Below, piece by piece: positions 1-6,479 of a stretch of 12,204 nucleotides of DNA. Position numbers and translations under genes: made by a program. Source of the stretch: Chloroflexia bacterium (GTDB taxonomy: Bacteria; Chloroflexota; Chloroflexia; Thermomicrobiales; JALYUS01); contig JAICIL010000110.1 of the NCBI GenBank assembly GCA_025924435.1, forward strand, positions 1 through 12,204, given 5' to 3'. The number at the start of each line of letters is the position of its first letter. The stretch's first letter is position 1. The notes under the pieces are model-generated. The model saw nothing but the letters and a program-made list of their open reading frames with translations. It was not told the DNA's origin and did not search any database.

Positions 1-153
1 GGGGTGCCCCTTTCTACTTTTCCGTTTGTGGGCCCCCGTGGGTTTGTGTTTTTGTCCTCCCCCTTTTTCCCGGGGGGCGGGGGGTTCACCGGGGTTTTTT
101 TTTTGGTCCCCCCGCGGGGCTTCCACCCCCCCCGCTACCGGGGAACATACCCG
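1..153. other. Low-complexity window end, no gene
   Basis: The stretch is dominated by homopolymer runs: a run of T at about 97-106, several runs of 5-8 G or C, and a C run near 126-133. Open frames crossing it give Pro/Gly/Phe-rich low-complexity peptides with no family resemblance. It lies downstream of the priA stop on the minus strand. I see no clean terminator hairpin. The most economical reading is a poorly sequenced or poorly assembled contig end. A degraded copy of the GC-rich palindromic elements seen near 11161 and 11822 is possible but not demonstrable by eye. Confidence 0.5.
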
Positions 154-2694
154 CTACAGGACGCTCATCGGGTCAACATCAACCGTCCACCCGTACGGGA
201 CGGGGAATGAGCGCAGGAGCGGCGCAAGGTTCTTCCCGACGGCGAGCACATGCCAGAGATATTCGCCGCGAATCTTCGCGGTGAAGCAAGGCGCGGGCCC
301 GATCAGTTCGACATCGTCGCGGCCATTGCGGTATGCGGCGCGGGCGAGGGCGAAGGCGAGCCGGTCGGCCTCCGCGCGCGCCTTCGCCTCGTCGCGCTGC
401 TTGTACACAAACCGGACCAGTTGCCGGTACGGCGGAAAGCCGAGGCGCTCGCGGTTCGGCAGTTCGCTGCGCGCGAAGAGCGTGTAATCGTGCTGCTGGG
501 CCGCGATGAGCGCCGGATGCTCCACCGACTGCGTCTGGATCACCACCCGCCCCGGCGAGCGGCGGCCCGCCCGCCCCGCGACCTGCGTCAGCAGCTGGAA
601 GGTCCGCTCCGCCGCCCGGAAATCGGGCAGATGCAGTTGCGTGTCGCCGTTGACGACGCCGATCACCGTGACCATCGGCAGGTCGAGGCCCTTCGCCACC
701 ATCTGCGTGCCGACGAGCACGTCAATCTCGCGCGCTTCGAGGCGGCGCAGGATATTCTCATGCCCCCCCTCGGCGCGCAGGCTGTCCTGATCCCAGCGCA
801 CGACGCGCGCGCCCGGCAGCAACCGACGCGTCTCCTCCTCCACCCGCTGCGTGCCGACGCCGTACGCGCGCATTTCCGGCATGCCGCATCGCGGGCAGCG
901 GACAGTGGGACGCATCTCGAAGTCGCACCGGTGGCAGCGGAGCCGCTCGCGGTCGGCGTGGTAGACGAGCGGCACGTCGCATTGCGGACAGAGCAGCACA
1001 TGGCCGCAGGCGCGGCACTGACTGAAGGTCGCGGTGCCCCGGCGATTGAGGAGCAAGATCGCCTGCTCCCCCACCGCGTGCGCCCGGCAGAGCAGGTCCA
1101 CGAGGGCAGTGCTGAACACACCGCCATTGCCGTTGCGACGCTCCTCGCGCATGTCAACGAGGGTGACCGGCGGCAACTGCAAGACGCCTTCAGCGCCGTT
1201 TGACGCCGTCGGACGCACGCGTTCCGGGAGCGAGAGGTAGCCGATCACCCCCCGCTTCGCCGCCGCGAAGGTCGCGAGATCGGGCGTCGCGCTGCCGAGG
1301 ATGCAGACCGCACCCGATGCCCGCGCCAGTTCGCGCGCGACGGCGCGGGCATGGTAGCGCGGCAGGGCATCCTGCTTGTAGGCCGCGTCGTGCTCCTCGT
1401 CGAGGACGATGCAGCCGATCCGCTCAATCGGCGCGAAGAGCGCGGAGCGCGGCCCGATGGCAATCGTCGCCTCGCCGCGTCGCAGCCGCTCCCAGTTGGC
1501 GAACCGGGTCGCGTCTTTCTGGGCGCTGTGCAGCAGCGCGACCTGGCCGGGGAAGCGGGCGAGAATCCGCTTGACCATCTGGGTTGCGAGCGCGATTTCC
1601 GGGACGCAGACAATCGCTCCCTTCCCGGCCCGCACGCTCGCCGCGACGGCGCGCAGATAGATTTCCGTCTTGCCGCTGCCCGTCACGCCGTGGAGGAGGA
1701 AAGTTGCGCCCGTCGCGTCGCGCATCGCCGCCGCGACGCGATCCCAGACGACTTGCTGTGCATTGGTCAGCACCGGTGCGGGGATGCTCCGCTCTTCCAC
1801 GGCGGCCGCAGGGCGCGCGACGGTGCCCATCTCAACCAATCCGCGCTCCGCGAGACGTTTGAGAATCGGCGCGCTGAGGCCGGTATCGGCGCGGAAGGCC
1901 GCGACCGTCACCGCACCGGCCGGGAGATCGTCCGCCGGTGGCGTGTCGAGTCGCGCGCGGCGGCGAAGATACTCGAGCGCGGCCTGTTGCTTCGGCGCGG
2001 TGAGCGGCGCTTCGAATTCCAAACCGAGGATCGCCCGGACATACGGCACGCGTTTCTGTGCGGGCGCGCGTTCCTGCTTGATGCGCGCGTCCATCGCCAC
2101 CAGTCCCCGCTTCCGCAGCGCGGTGAGCACCGAGGTCAACGCCCCACCGAGCGCCGCGCGCAGTTCCGTGAGACTGGCACCGGCGCCATCGCTCTGCGAG
2201 TCGAGCAATTCGACGATCCGGCGCTGCGTCGGCGTGAGCAGCGCGTGGTCGGCGGCGCGCCCGGCGTCCGTCAGGCGGTACGTCTCGATCACGCGCCGCT
2301 CGACGCCCGGCGGCATCATCAGCGACGCCGCGTGGAAGAGCGAGCAGCAGTATCGCTCGCTGATCCACGTCGCCAGATTCAATTGGCGGGGCGTCAGGCA
2401 GAAGGTCGGCTCGACGACGGCGTGAATCGGCCTGATCCCCGCTGCCGCCTCCTGCCGGTTGAGTTCGACGACGACGCCGAGGACGACCTTCTCCCGCAGC
2501 GGCACCCAGACGAGTTGGCCGTTCGCCACCGTGCCGCGCATCTCCGGCGGCACGCTGTACGTCCACTCCGTCCAATATTCCGGGATGATCGCGTTAACGC
2601 TGACGGACGCCGCGAGCACGCCCATTTCAGCGGGCAGAGGCCGCGCCGCTCCATCACGGATTATGTCGCGTTCGATGACACCCCGCTCGGTCAC
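154..2694 (-). CDS. priA: Primosomal protein N' (PriA), replication restart helicase
   Basis: PriA is a 3'-5' superfamily 2 DNA helicase that recognises abandoned replication forks and reloads the replisome. Length is 846 residues from the chosen start. The N-terminal DNA-binding region (about 34-130) precedes the helicase. Walker A GVTGSGKT is at 336-343, the DEEH box at 432-435 and GSATPDL at 467-473. Eight zinc-ligand cysteines (560, 563, 569, 572, 587, 590, 600, 603) form the expected two-zinc module. The motif QVAGRAGR at 704-711 and the C-terminal ending DVDPMSVL are typical of the family. I chose GTG at 2694 because GGAG lies 6 bases upstream. ATG at 2625 has no Shine-Dalgarno, and the frame open further upstream runs antisense-free into the neighbouring gene. 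The upstream ThDP gene ends 70 bases away. An own promoter and an inverted repeat sit in that gap. The gene looks intact. Confidence 0.97.
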   Translation of the reverse strand: MTERGVIERDIIRDGAARPLPAEMGVLAASVSVNAIIPEYWTEWTYSVPPEMRGTVANGQLVWVPLREKVVLGVVVELNRQEAAAGIRPIHAVVEPTFCLTPRQLNLATWISERYCCSLFHAASLMMPPGVERRVIETYRLTDAGRAADHALLTPTQRRIVELLDSQSDGAGASLTELRAALGGALTSVLTALRKRGLVAMDARIKQERAPAQKRVPYVRAILGLEFEAPLTAPKQQAALEYLRRRARLDTPPADDLPAGAVTVAAFRADTGLSAPILKRLAERGLVEMGTVARPAAAVEERSIPAPVLTNAQQVVWDRVAAAMRDATGATFLLHGVTGSGKTEIYLRAVAASVRAGKGAIVCVPEIALATQMVKRILARFPGQVALLHSAQKDATRFANWERLRRGEATIAIGPRSALFAPIERIGCIVLDEEHDAAYKQDALPRYHARAVARELARASGAVCILGSATPDLATFAAAKRGVIGYLSLPERVRPTASNGAEGVLQLPPVTLVDMREERRNGNGGVFSTALVDLLCRAHAVGEQAILLLNRRGTATFSQCRACGHVLLCPQCDVPLVYHADRERLRCHRCDFEMRPTVRCPRCGMPEMRAYGVGTQRVEEETRRLLPGARVVRWDQDSLRAEGGHENILRRLEAREIDVLVGTQMVAKGLDLPMVTVIGVVNGDTQLHLPDFRAAERTFQLLTQVAGRAGRRSPGRVVIQTQSVEHPALIAAQQHDYTLFARSELPNRERLGFPPYRQLVRFVYKQRDEAKARAEADRLAFALARAAYRNGRDDVELIGPAPCFTAKIRGEYLWHVLAVGKNLAPLLRSFPVPYGWTVDVDPMSVL

Positions 2695-2697
2695 GCC

Positions 2698-2731
2698 ACT
2701 CTCCCTGCACGGATGAACGTACAGGGAGAGT
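2698..2731. repeat. Perfect inverted repeat over the priA promoter and ribosome-binding site
   Basis: The arms ACTCTCCCTG (2698-2707) and CAGGGAGAGT (2722-2731) are perfectly complementary over 10 bp. After one mismatch (2708/2721), three more pairs (2709-2711 with 2718-2720) leave a 6-base loop. On the minus strand the right arm contains the Shine-Dalgarno of priA and ends 3 bases before the GTG. The left arm begins inside the TATACT -10 hexamer. It could act as an operator dyad in DNA, or in read-through RNA as a hairpin hiding the ribosome-binding site. There is no T-run, so it is not an ordinary terminator. Confidence 0.75.
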
Positions 2732-2758
2732 ATAGGCGGTTGTGAACGCGTGTGCCAG
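2729..2758 (-). promoter_or_regulatory. Candidate sigma70-type promoter of priA
   Basis: Read on the minus strand, the -10 hexamer is TATACT (2734-2729) and the -35 candidate is CTGGCA (2758-2753), with an 18-base spacer. The expected transcription start is near 2721, inside the loop of the inverted repeat, giving a leader of about 27 bases. The -10 matches at five of six positions. The -35 matches at four of six. Confidence 0.45.
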
Positions 2759-2764
2759 CGGACG

Positions 2765-4372
2765 CTAGGCGGGCGCGCCGGGCGACGGGATCGGCGTATC
2801 AATAAGCGTCGGCCCGCGCCGCCGTTGCGCGTCGCGGATCGCCCCGGCCAACTCGTCCGCATTCCGGGCGCGCACACCGGGAATGCCGTAGGCATCGGCC
2901 AGTTTGACGTAATCCGGGTTGACGAGGTCCACGCCGACGTACCGCTTTGTCGCGTCCATGCCGCGCTTGACCGCTGTGTAGGTGCTGTCATTAAAGATCA
3001 CAACCGGCAGCGTAACCTCGTGCTGGATGGCGACGGCGAGTTCCTCCATCGTGAACTGGTAGCCGCCGTCGCCGACGACCGCGACAACCTCCCGATCCGG
3101 CGCGCCGATCTTCGCGCCAATCGCGGCGGGCATGCTGAAACCGAGCGTGCCGTAGCCGTTCGGCGAAAGATACGTGCGCGTGCCGTACGCCGGGAAGCGT
3201 TGGTGGCACAGGTACGAGAGCGACGTCATGTCGTGCGCGATAATCCCGTCGCGCGGGATCGCGGCCCGCAGCGCATCAATATAGTCTTGATACCGGGCAT
3301 CGCGCGGTGGGGTTGCCGCCGCACGACGGCGCGCGAGTTCCTCACGGCTCCACTGCCCCGCCGGGCCGCCGCCGGCGCGGATGGCGTCCAGCAGCATCTC
3401 CACGGCGAGCCGGGCATCGCCCTGCACCTTCACCTCGGCGGGGTAATTGCGGCCCAGTTCGACGGGGTCAATATCAATATGGACGATGCGCTTCGGCAGC
3501 GGCAGGCTCCAGTGGTTCGTGCTCTGCGCGCCCAACTTGCTGCCGACGACGATGCAAAGATCGCTCTCCCGCAAGAGCGCCTCAATCTCCCCGCTCCAAC
3601 CGTAAAACGCGACGCCGAACGCGAGCGGGTGATCCTCCGGGATCGCGCCCTTGCCGGGCGTCGAGGTGATCACCGGCGCATCGAGCATTTCCGCGAGTTC
3701 GGCGAGGGTGCCGTCCACCTCGCTCTGCACCGCGCCGCCGCCCGCGTAGATGACGACCTTCTTCGCGGATCGGATCGCCGCCGCCGCCGCATCAATCGCG
3801 TCCCGCATCGGCCTGCGGCGGATCCCTTCCGGCGCGGCGGTGATCTCGACGTCCGCCTCCTCCGCGAGCACGTCAATCGGCACCTGCACGTGCGTCGGGC
3901 GCGGCCGGCCGGTGCGCATCTGGCGCAATGCCTCGTTGATCGCCCACGGGATTTCCGCGACATCGTTGACCTGCGTGTTCCACTTTGTCAGGTGGCTCAT
4001 CAGGCCGAGTTGGTCGTTCATGTCATGGAGGTTGCCGCGCATCCGGCCGGCATTTTCCCGCTCGACCTCGGCGCTGATGACAAGCACCGGCGACGAGTCG
4101 GCGTACGCCTGCCCGACGGGCGTGCTGACATTGGTCAGGCCCGGCCCGGTGATGATGATCGCCACACCCGGCTTGCCAGAGGCGCGCGCGTAGCCGTCCG
4201 CCATGAAGCCCGCGCCCTGCTCGTGGCGCGTGAGGATATGCCGGATGCGGCTGCCGTAGAGCGCGTCGTAGATATCCAGGGTATGCACGCCGGGAATGCC
4301 AAAGACCGTATCCACGCCGTTCGCTTCGAGGGTCGCGACGACCGCGTGCCCCCCCTTCATGCGCCGTGCCAT
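2765..4372 (-). CDS. Thiamine-diphosphate-dependent 2-oxo-acid enzyme, acetolactate synthase / AruI-like
   Basis: This is a 535-residue three-domain ThDP enzyme. The N-terminal pyrimidine-binding domain shows GIPGVHTLDIYD (25-36), the catalytic glutamate in HEQGAGFMADGYAR (E51) and GPGLTN. A central domain runs from about 190 to 330. The C-terminal pyrophosphate domain carries GDG (434-436) and the metal-binding asparagine N461 in FND. The N-terminal wording resembles 5-guanidino-2-oxopentanoate decarboxylase (AruI, arginine transamination pathway) and catabolic acetolactate synthase-like proteins. The substrate cannot be fixed from sequence. No small regulatory subunit (ilvN/ilvH) or ilvC neighbour is present, which argues against an assimilatory IlvB. 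The ATG at 4372 is supported by GGAGG 8 bases upstream. The 44 extra upstream residues of the open frame are composition noise. Oxalyl-CoA or sulfopyruvate decarboxylase-type roles are less likely alternatives. Confidence 0.88.
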   Translation of the reverse strand: MARRMKGGHAVVATLEANGVDTVFGIPGVHTLDIYDALYGSRIRHILTRHEQGAGFMADGYARASGKPGVAIIITGPGLTNVSTPVGQAYADSSPVLVISAEVERENAGRMRGNLHDMNDQLGLMSHLTKWNTQVNDVAEIPWAINEALRQMRTGRPRPTHVQVPIDVLAEEADVEITAAPEGIRRRPMRDAIDAAAAAIRSAKKVVIYAGGGAVQSEVDGTLAELAEMLDAPVITSTPGKGAIPEDHPLAFGVAFYGWSGEIEALLRESDLCIVVGSKLGAQSTNHWSLPLPKRIVHIDIDPVELGRNYPAEVKVQGDARLAVEMLLDAIRAGGGPAGQWSREELARRRAAATPPRDARYQDYIDALRAAIPRDGIIAHDMTSLSYLCHQRFPAYGTRTYLSPNGYGTLGFSMPAAIGAKIGAPDREVVAVVGDGGYQFTMEELAVAIQHEVTLPVVIFNDSTYTAVKRGMDATKRYVGVDLVNPDYVKLADAYGIPGVRARNADELAGAIRDAQRRRGPTLIDTPIPSPGAPA

Positions 4373-4418
4373 GTCGTCCACCTCCCACGAATCGCAATCA
4401 TATGCCGCCGCGGGCCGC

Positions 4419-4427
4419 AGTATAGCA
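4419..4427 (-). promoter_or_regulatory. Candidate extended -10 promoter of the ThDP gene
   Basis: The minus strand reads TGCTATACT, an extended -10 (TGn + TATACT at 4424-4419). No good -35 lies 16-19 bases upstream, which an extended -10 can tolerate. The predicted start near 4412 leaves a leader of about 40 bases before the ATG at 4372. Confidence 0.4.
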
Positions 4428-4471
4428 CGCGGCAGCCTGCGAGCGCCTGAGATTCGGCGCATTCCTACACT

Positions 4472-4501
4472 CAACCCGCACACGCGCTTAAGTGCGGGTT
4501 G
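4472..4501. repeat. Perfect 10-bp inverted repeat between the HD-GYP and ThDP genes
   Basis: CAACCCGCAC (4472-4481) and GTGCGGGTTG (4492-4501) are exact reverse complements around a 10-base loop. The repeat lies 59 bases past the HD-GYP stop codon and about 75 bases upstream of the predicted ThDP transcription start. It is not followed by a T-run on either strand, so an intrinsic terminator is doubtful. A regulator operator, or a hairpin acting with Rho or RNA processing, fits as well. Confidence 0.55.
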
Positions 4502-4560
4502 CACAACGGATGGGGGCTTTGAAACCTTCTACGTTGTCGCGGCATGACACAGCGGGGTCG

Positions 4561-5901
4561 CTACCCGGCAGTTGTCGAGACGGGTGAGGCCGTGGATGCA
4601 GAAGCAGGAACCGAGGCCGGTTCCGGATTGTGTTGACGATTGAGGACACGGACGAATGCGTCAACGATCGTCGGATCGAAGTGGGTGCCCTTGCACCAGA
4701 GCAATTCCTCGATCCCCTCGCGGACCGTGCGGGCGCGGGCGTAGGGGCGGTCGGACGTCATCACGTCGTAGGAGTCCGCGACGGCGACGATGCGCGCGCC
4801 GAGCGGGATTTCCTCGCCCTTAAGTCCGTCCGGATAGCCCCGGCCGTCATACCGCTCGTGGTGATGGCGGACGACACCGAGGCTATCCTTGTAGATCGAG
4901 AGTTTCTGCAGGATTTCGTCGCCCGCAGCCGGGTGCTGGCGCATCAGCCAGTACTCTCCGTCGTCCAACTTGCCCGGCTTGAGCAGCACGGCATCGGGGA
5001 TGGCGATCTTGCCCAGGTCGTGGACGCGCGCGGCCAGAATGATCGCCTCGGCCTCCGCGAAGCGGATCGTGCCGAGTTCCTCGATGATCTGCTGCGTGTA
5101 CGCCGCCACACGCTCGGAGTGCTGCGCGGTCGTGATGTCGCGACGGTCTACCGTGTCCGCAAGCGCCTCGATCGTCCGCTGGATCTGCATAAGTATCTCA
5201 CGATGGCCGCGCATCGCGACATACGGTCCCAAGAGCGGGATAAGAGCGATGAGCACCGACAGTGGGCTAAGCTCGCGCACCGTGGTCAACAAGAGCCCGA
5301 TCGGCGGCAACGTGACATTTTGCAGCAATTGACCGCGACTATTGGCAAGGAAGACGGTGACGGGCGACTTGCCGATTGCGGTGCCGATCATCAGCGAAAG
5401 AAGGATATTATTGACCGCCAGGTAGACGACCGAGGCGATCAGCGCGGCGATCGCTGTCTTGGTGCTCGCCAGCGGGACCCCGGTGGCCCCGCCGGCGAGC
5501 GCCTGATATGTGATTCCGGCGAGTCCCGTCGTAGCGATCATTTGCGCAACGTTGAAGACAAGTTTCTGGAGCTCACGCCGCGCGAATAACTCGGCAATGA
5601 GCGTACTGATCGCCGCGACGATGATGCCCGTGATGGCACCGTAGCCAATTGTGGTTGCAACGAACGCGGCGCCGCAGACGCCAAATACTGAATTGAAGTT
5701 CGTCTGTGGAACGCTGACCTTGACAAGATCGATCAGTGTGACGATGAGGAACATCACGATGATGACAACGATGTCAATGAATCGCAATGGACGGAAGCCG
5801 CCACCGGAAACCTGCGTTATCGCCTCCATCGTCGTGATGACAGCGAGGCAGACAACAGCGAGTATCGCCGCATATATCGCTCTCTGCCGATCTCGCACCA
5901 T
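4561..5901 (-). CDS. Membrane-anchored HD-GYP phosphodiesterase
   Basis: This 446-residue protein joins a polytopic membrane region to a C-terminal HD-GYP domain. Hydrophobic segments fall near residues 8-28, 41-60, 71-105 (probably two spans), 113-137, 149-176 and 199-230. I do not recognise the membrane region as a named sensor family. The HD-GYP part has the HD dyad H294-D295 in VHDLGK, HHHER (346-350), DGRGYP (352-357) and ADSYDVMTSDRPY (375-387). These are the metal ligands and signature expected of a cyclic-di-GMP phosphodiesterase. There is no GGDEF or PAS domain. The last ~25 residues are Pro/Ala/Ser-rich. I prefer ATG 5901 because GGAGG lies 11 bases upstream. The in-frame ATG at 5919 (six residues longer) has no Shine-Dalgarno. 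It has its own promoter, so it is probably monocistronic. Substrate assignment is inference from the family. Confidence 0.92.
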   Translation of the reverse strand: MVRDRQRAIYAAILAVVCLAVITTMEAITQVSGGGFRPLRFIDIVVIIVMFLIVTLIDLVKVSVPQTNFNSVFGVCGAAFVATTIGYGAITGIIVAAISTLIAELFARRELQKLVFNVAQMIATTGLAGITYQALAGGATGVPLASTKTAIAALIASVVYLAVNNILLSLMIGTAIGKSPVTVFLANSRGQLLQNVTLPPIGLLLTTVRELSPLSVLIALIPLLGPYVAMRGHREILMQIQRTIEALADTVDRRDITTAQHSERVAAYTQQIIEELGTIRFAEAEAIILAARVHDLGKIAIPDAVLLKPGKLDDGEYWLMRQHPAAGDEILQKLSIYKDSLGVVRHHHERYDGRGYPDGLKGEEIPLGARIVAVADSYDVMTSDRPYARARTVREGIEELLWCKGTHFDPTIVDAFVRVLNRQHNPEPASVPASASTASPVSTTAG

Positions 5902-5954
5902 GTATCGCTCGTCCTCCATCAGGAGAAGCAGGAAAATAGATCAACACCTCAACC

Positions 5955-5984
5955 AGTATAACGCACGTACGCCTGAAATGTGAT
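5955..5984 (-). promoter_or_regulatory. Candidate promoter of the HD-GYP gene
   Basis: On the minus strand the -35 candidate is ATCACA (5984-5979) and the -10 is TATACT (5960-5955), with an 18-base spacer. The predicted start is near 5948, about 47 bases before ATG 5901. The hexamer is the same one found ahead of priA, the ThDP gene and the PHP gene. Confidence 0.5.
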
Positions 5985-6081
5985 TTTACATCGCAGGCGA
6001 TCTTCACACTTAAATGCCGATATCGAACGGCCGCCGAATTACCATGAAGTCGCCGCATCCTATGTTCATTTATCGAGACAT

Positions 6082-6117
6082 AAAAAAGTGCCGCTCGACG
6101 ACTTCGCCGAGCGGCAC
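6082..6117 (-). terminator. Intrinsic terminator (minus-strand transcript)
   Basis: The perfect 10-bp stem GTGCCGCTCG / CGAGCGGCAC (6088-6097 with 6108-6117) has a 10-base loop. On the minus strand it is followed directly by six T (complement of 6082-6087). This is the clearest intrinsic terminator in the window. It lies 17 bases past the stop of the 9-codon micro-ORF and about 360 bases past the CDP-alcohol phosphatidyltransferase gene, and it insulates the HD-GYP promoter. On the plus strand the following bases are only weakly T-rich. Confidence 0.85.
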
Positions 6118-6133
6118 GTTTCATTATAAGGGA

Positions 6134-6163
6134 TTAACCCCAGAATCCGTCAGTCCACTTCAT
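6134..6163 (-). CDS. Candidate 9-codon micro-ORF / leader peptide
   Basis: The minus strand encodes ATG plus eight codons, MKWTDGFWG, then TAA. A perfect AGGAGG (6175-6170) stands 6 bases before the ATG, the strongest ribosome-binding site in the window. An intrinsic terminator starts 17 bases after the stop. A candidate promoter (6251-6279) would give a transcript of roughly 160 bases. A 24-codon frame starting at 6234 ends in an ATGA overlap with this ATG, but it lacks a well-spaced ribosome-binding site. The arrangement resembles a leader-peptide attenuator or a stand-alone small mRNA. A perfect TATAAT on the minus strand (6128-6123) just after the stop is an alternative reading of part of this stretch. 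The peptide has two Trp in nine residues. It also resembles, from memory, the first residues of GH31 alpha-xylosidases, so it could be the remnant of a lost gene. Function is unknown. Confidence 0.35.
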   Translation of the reverse strand: MKWTDGFWG

Positions 6164-6250
6164 GTGATGCCTCCTTCGCTCAATGCTGCCCTCATCCAAA
6201 ATCGTCCCTGATCGAGGCAATGATTCCTCCTCATGCTCCGACCTAACACC

Positions 6251-6279
6251 ACTCTAACATCACACATTATGCGAATCAA
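6251..6279 (-). promoter_or_regulatory. Weak candidate promoter upstream of the micro-ORF
   Basis: On the minus strand TTGATT (6279-6274) and TAGAGT (6256-6251) are separated by 17 bases, each matching four of six consensus positions. The predicted start is near 6244, about 80 bases upstream of the micro-ORF ATG. The AT-rich surroundings raise the chance of a spurious match. Confidence 0.25.
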
Positions 6280-6479
6280 CTGCTAGAGATAATGTTTATA
6301 CCAAACGAGTGATTGTGGACGCCGATTCGTCATTTCTTTTTCGACTAAACATGGACTCTACGCCCAAATTTGACCGCGCGACGGCATGCGGGCACTCCCC
6401 GATGGCGCGGACTACGGCGCTCAGGAAAAGCGAAGTGGCGGGAGACGATCGGCAGGGGCGACGCGGCGATCGCGGCGGT
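6280..6479. other. Non-coding gap, nothing recognised
   Basis: The stretch follows the CDP-alcohol phosphatidyltransferase stop on the minus strand. The first ~120 bases (6479-6360) keep the GC-rich character of the genes and could be decayed coding sequence. From about 6360 downward the base composition turns clearly more AT-rich. I see no strong hairpin, no ribosome-binding site with a credible frame, and no repeat. An 18-codon frame starting near 6352 on the minus strand lacks a convincing Shine-Dalgarno. Confidence 0.4.

Noticed and set aside
250..1203. Long plus-strand open frame opposite priA
   Set aside because: It mirrors the conserved PriA frame on the other strand. GC-rich codons open the antisense frames, and the peptide is Arg/Ala/His-rich with no family features.
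2750..4450. 566-codon plus-strand open frame opposite the ThDP gene
   Set aside because: Antisense shadow. The ThDP motifs on the minus strand are complete, and the plus frame is low-complexity Arg/Ala/Asp.
5774..6124. 116-codon minus-strand frame starting at the terminator
   Set aside because: It begins inside the terminator stem, runs through the HD-GYP promoter and then out of frame into the HD-GYP gene, and no ribosome-binding site supports it.
6123..6128. Perfect TATAAT on the minus strand between micro-ORF and terminator
   Set aside because: A promoter here would start transcription inside the terminator stem. The nearest -35 (CTGACG) is at 19 bases, so it is probably chance in AT-rich DNA.
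6160..6234. 24-codon minus-strand frame overlapping the micro-ORF start (ATGA)
   Set aside because: GGAG lies only one base from its ATG, too close for normal initiation, and nothing else supports it. Kept only as context for the micro-ORF.
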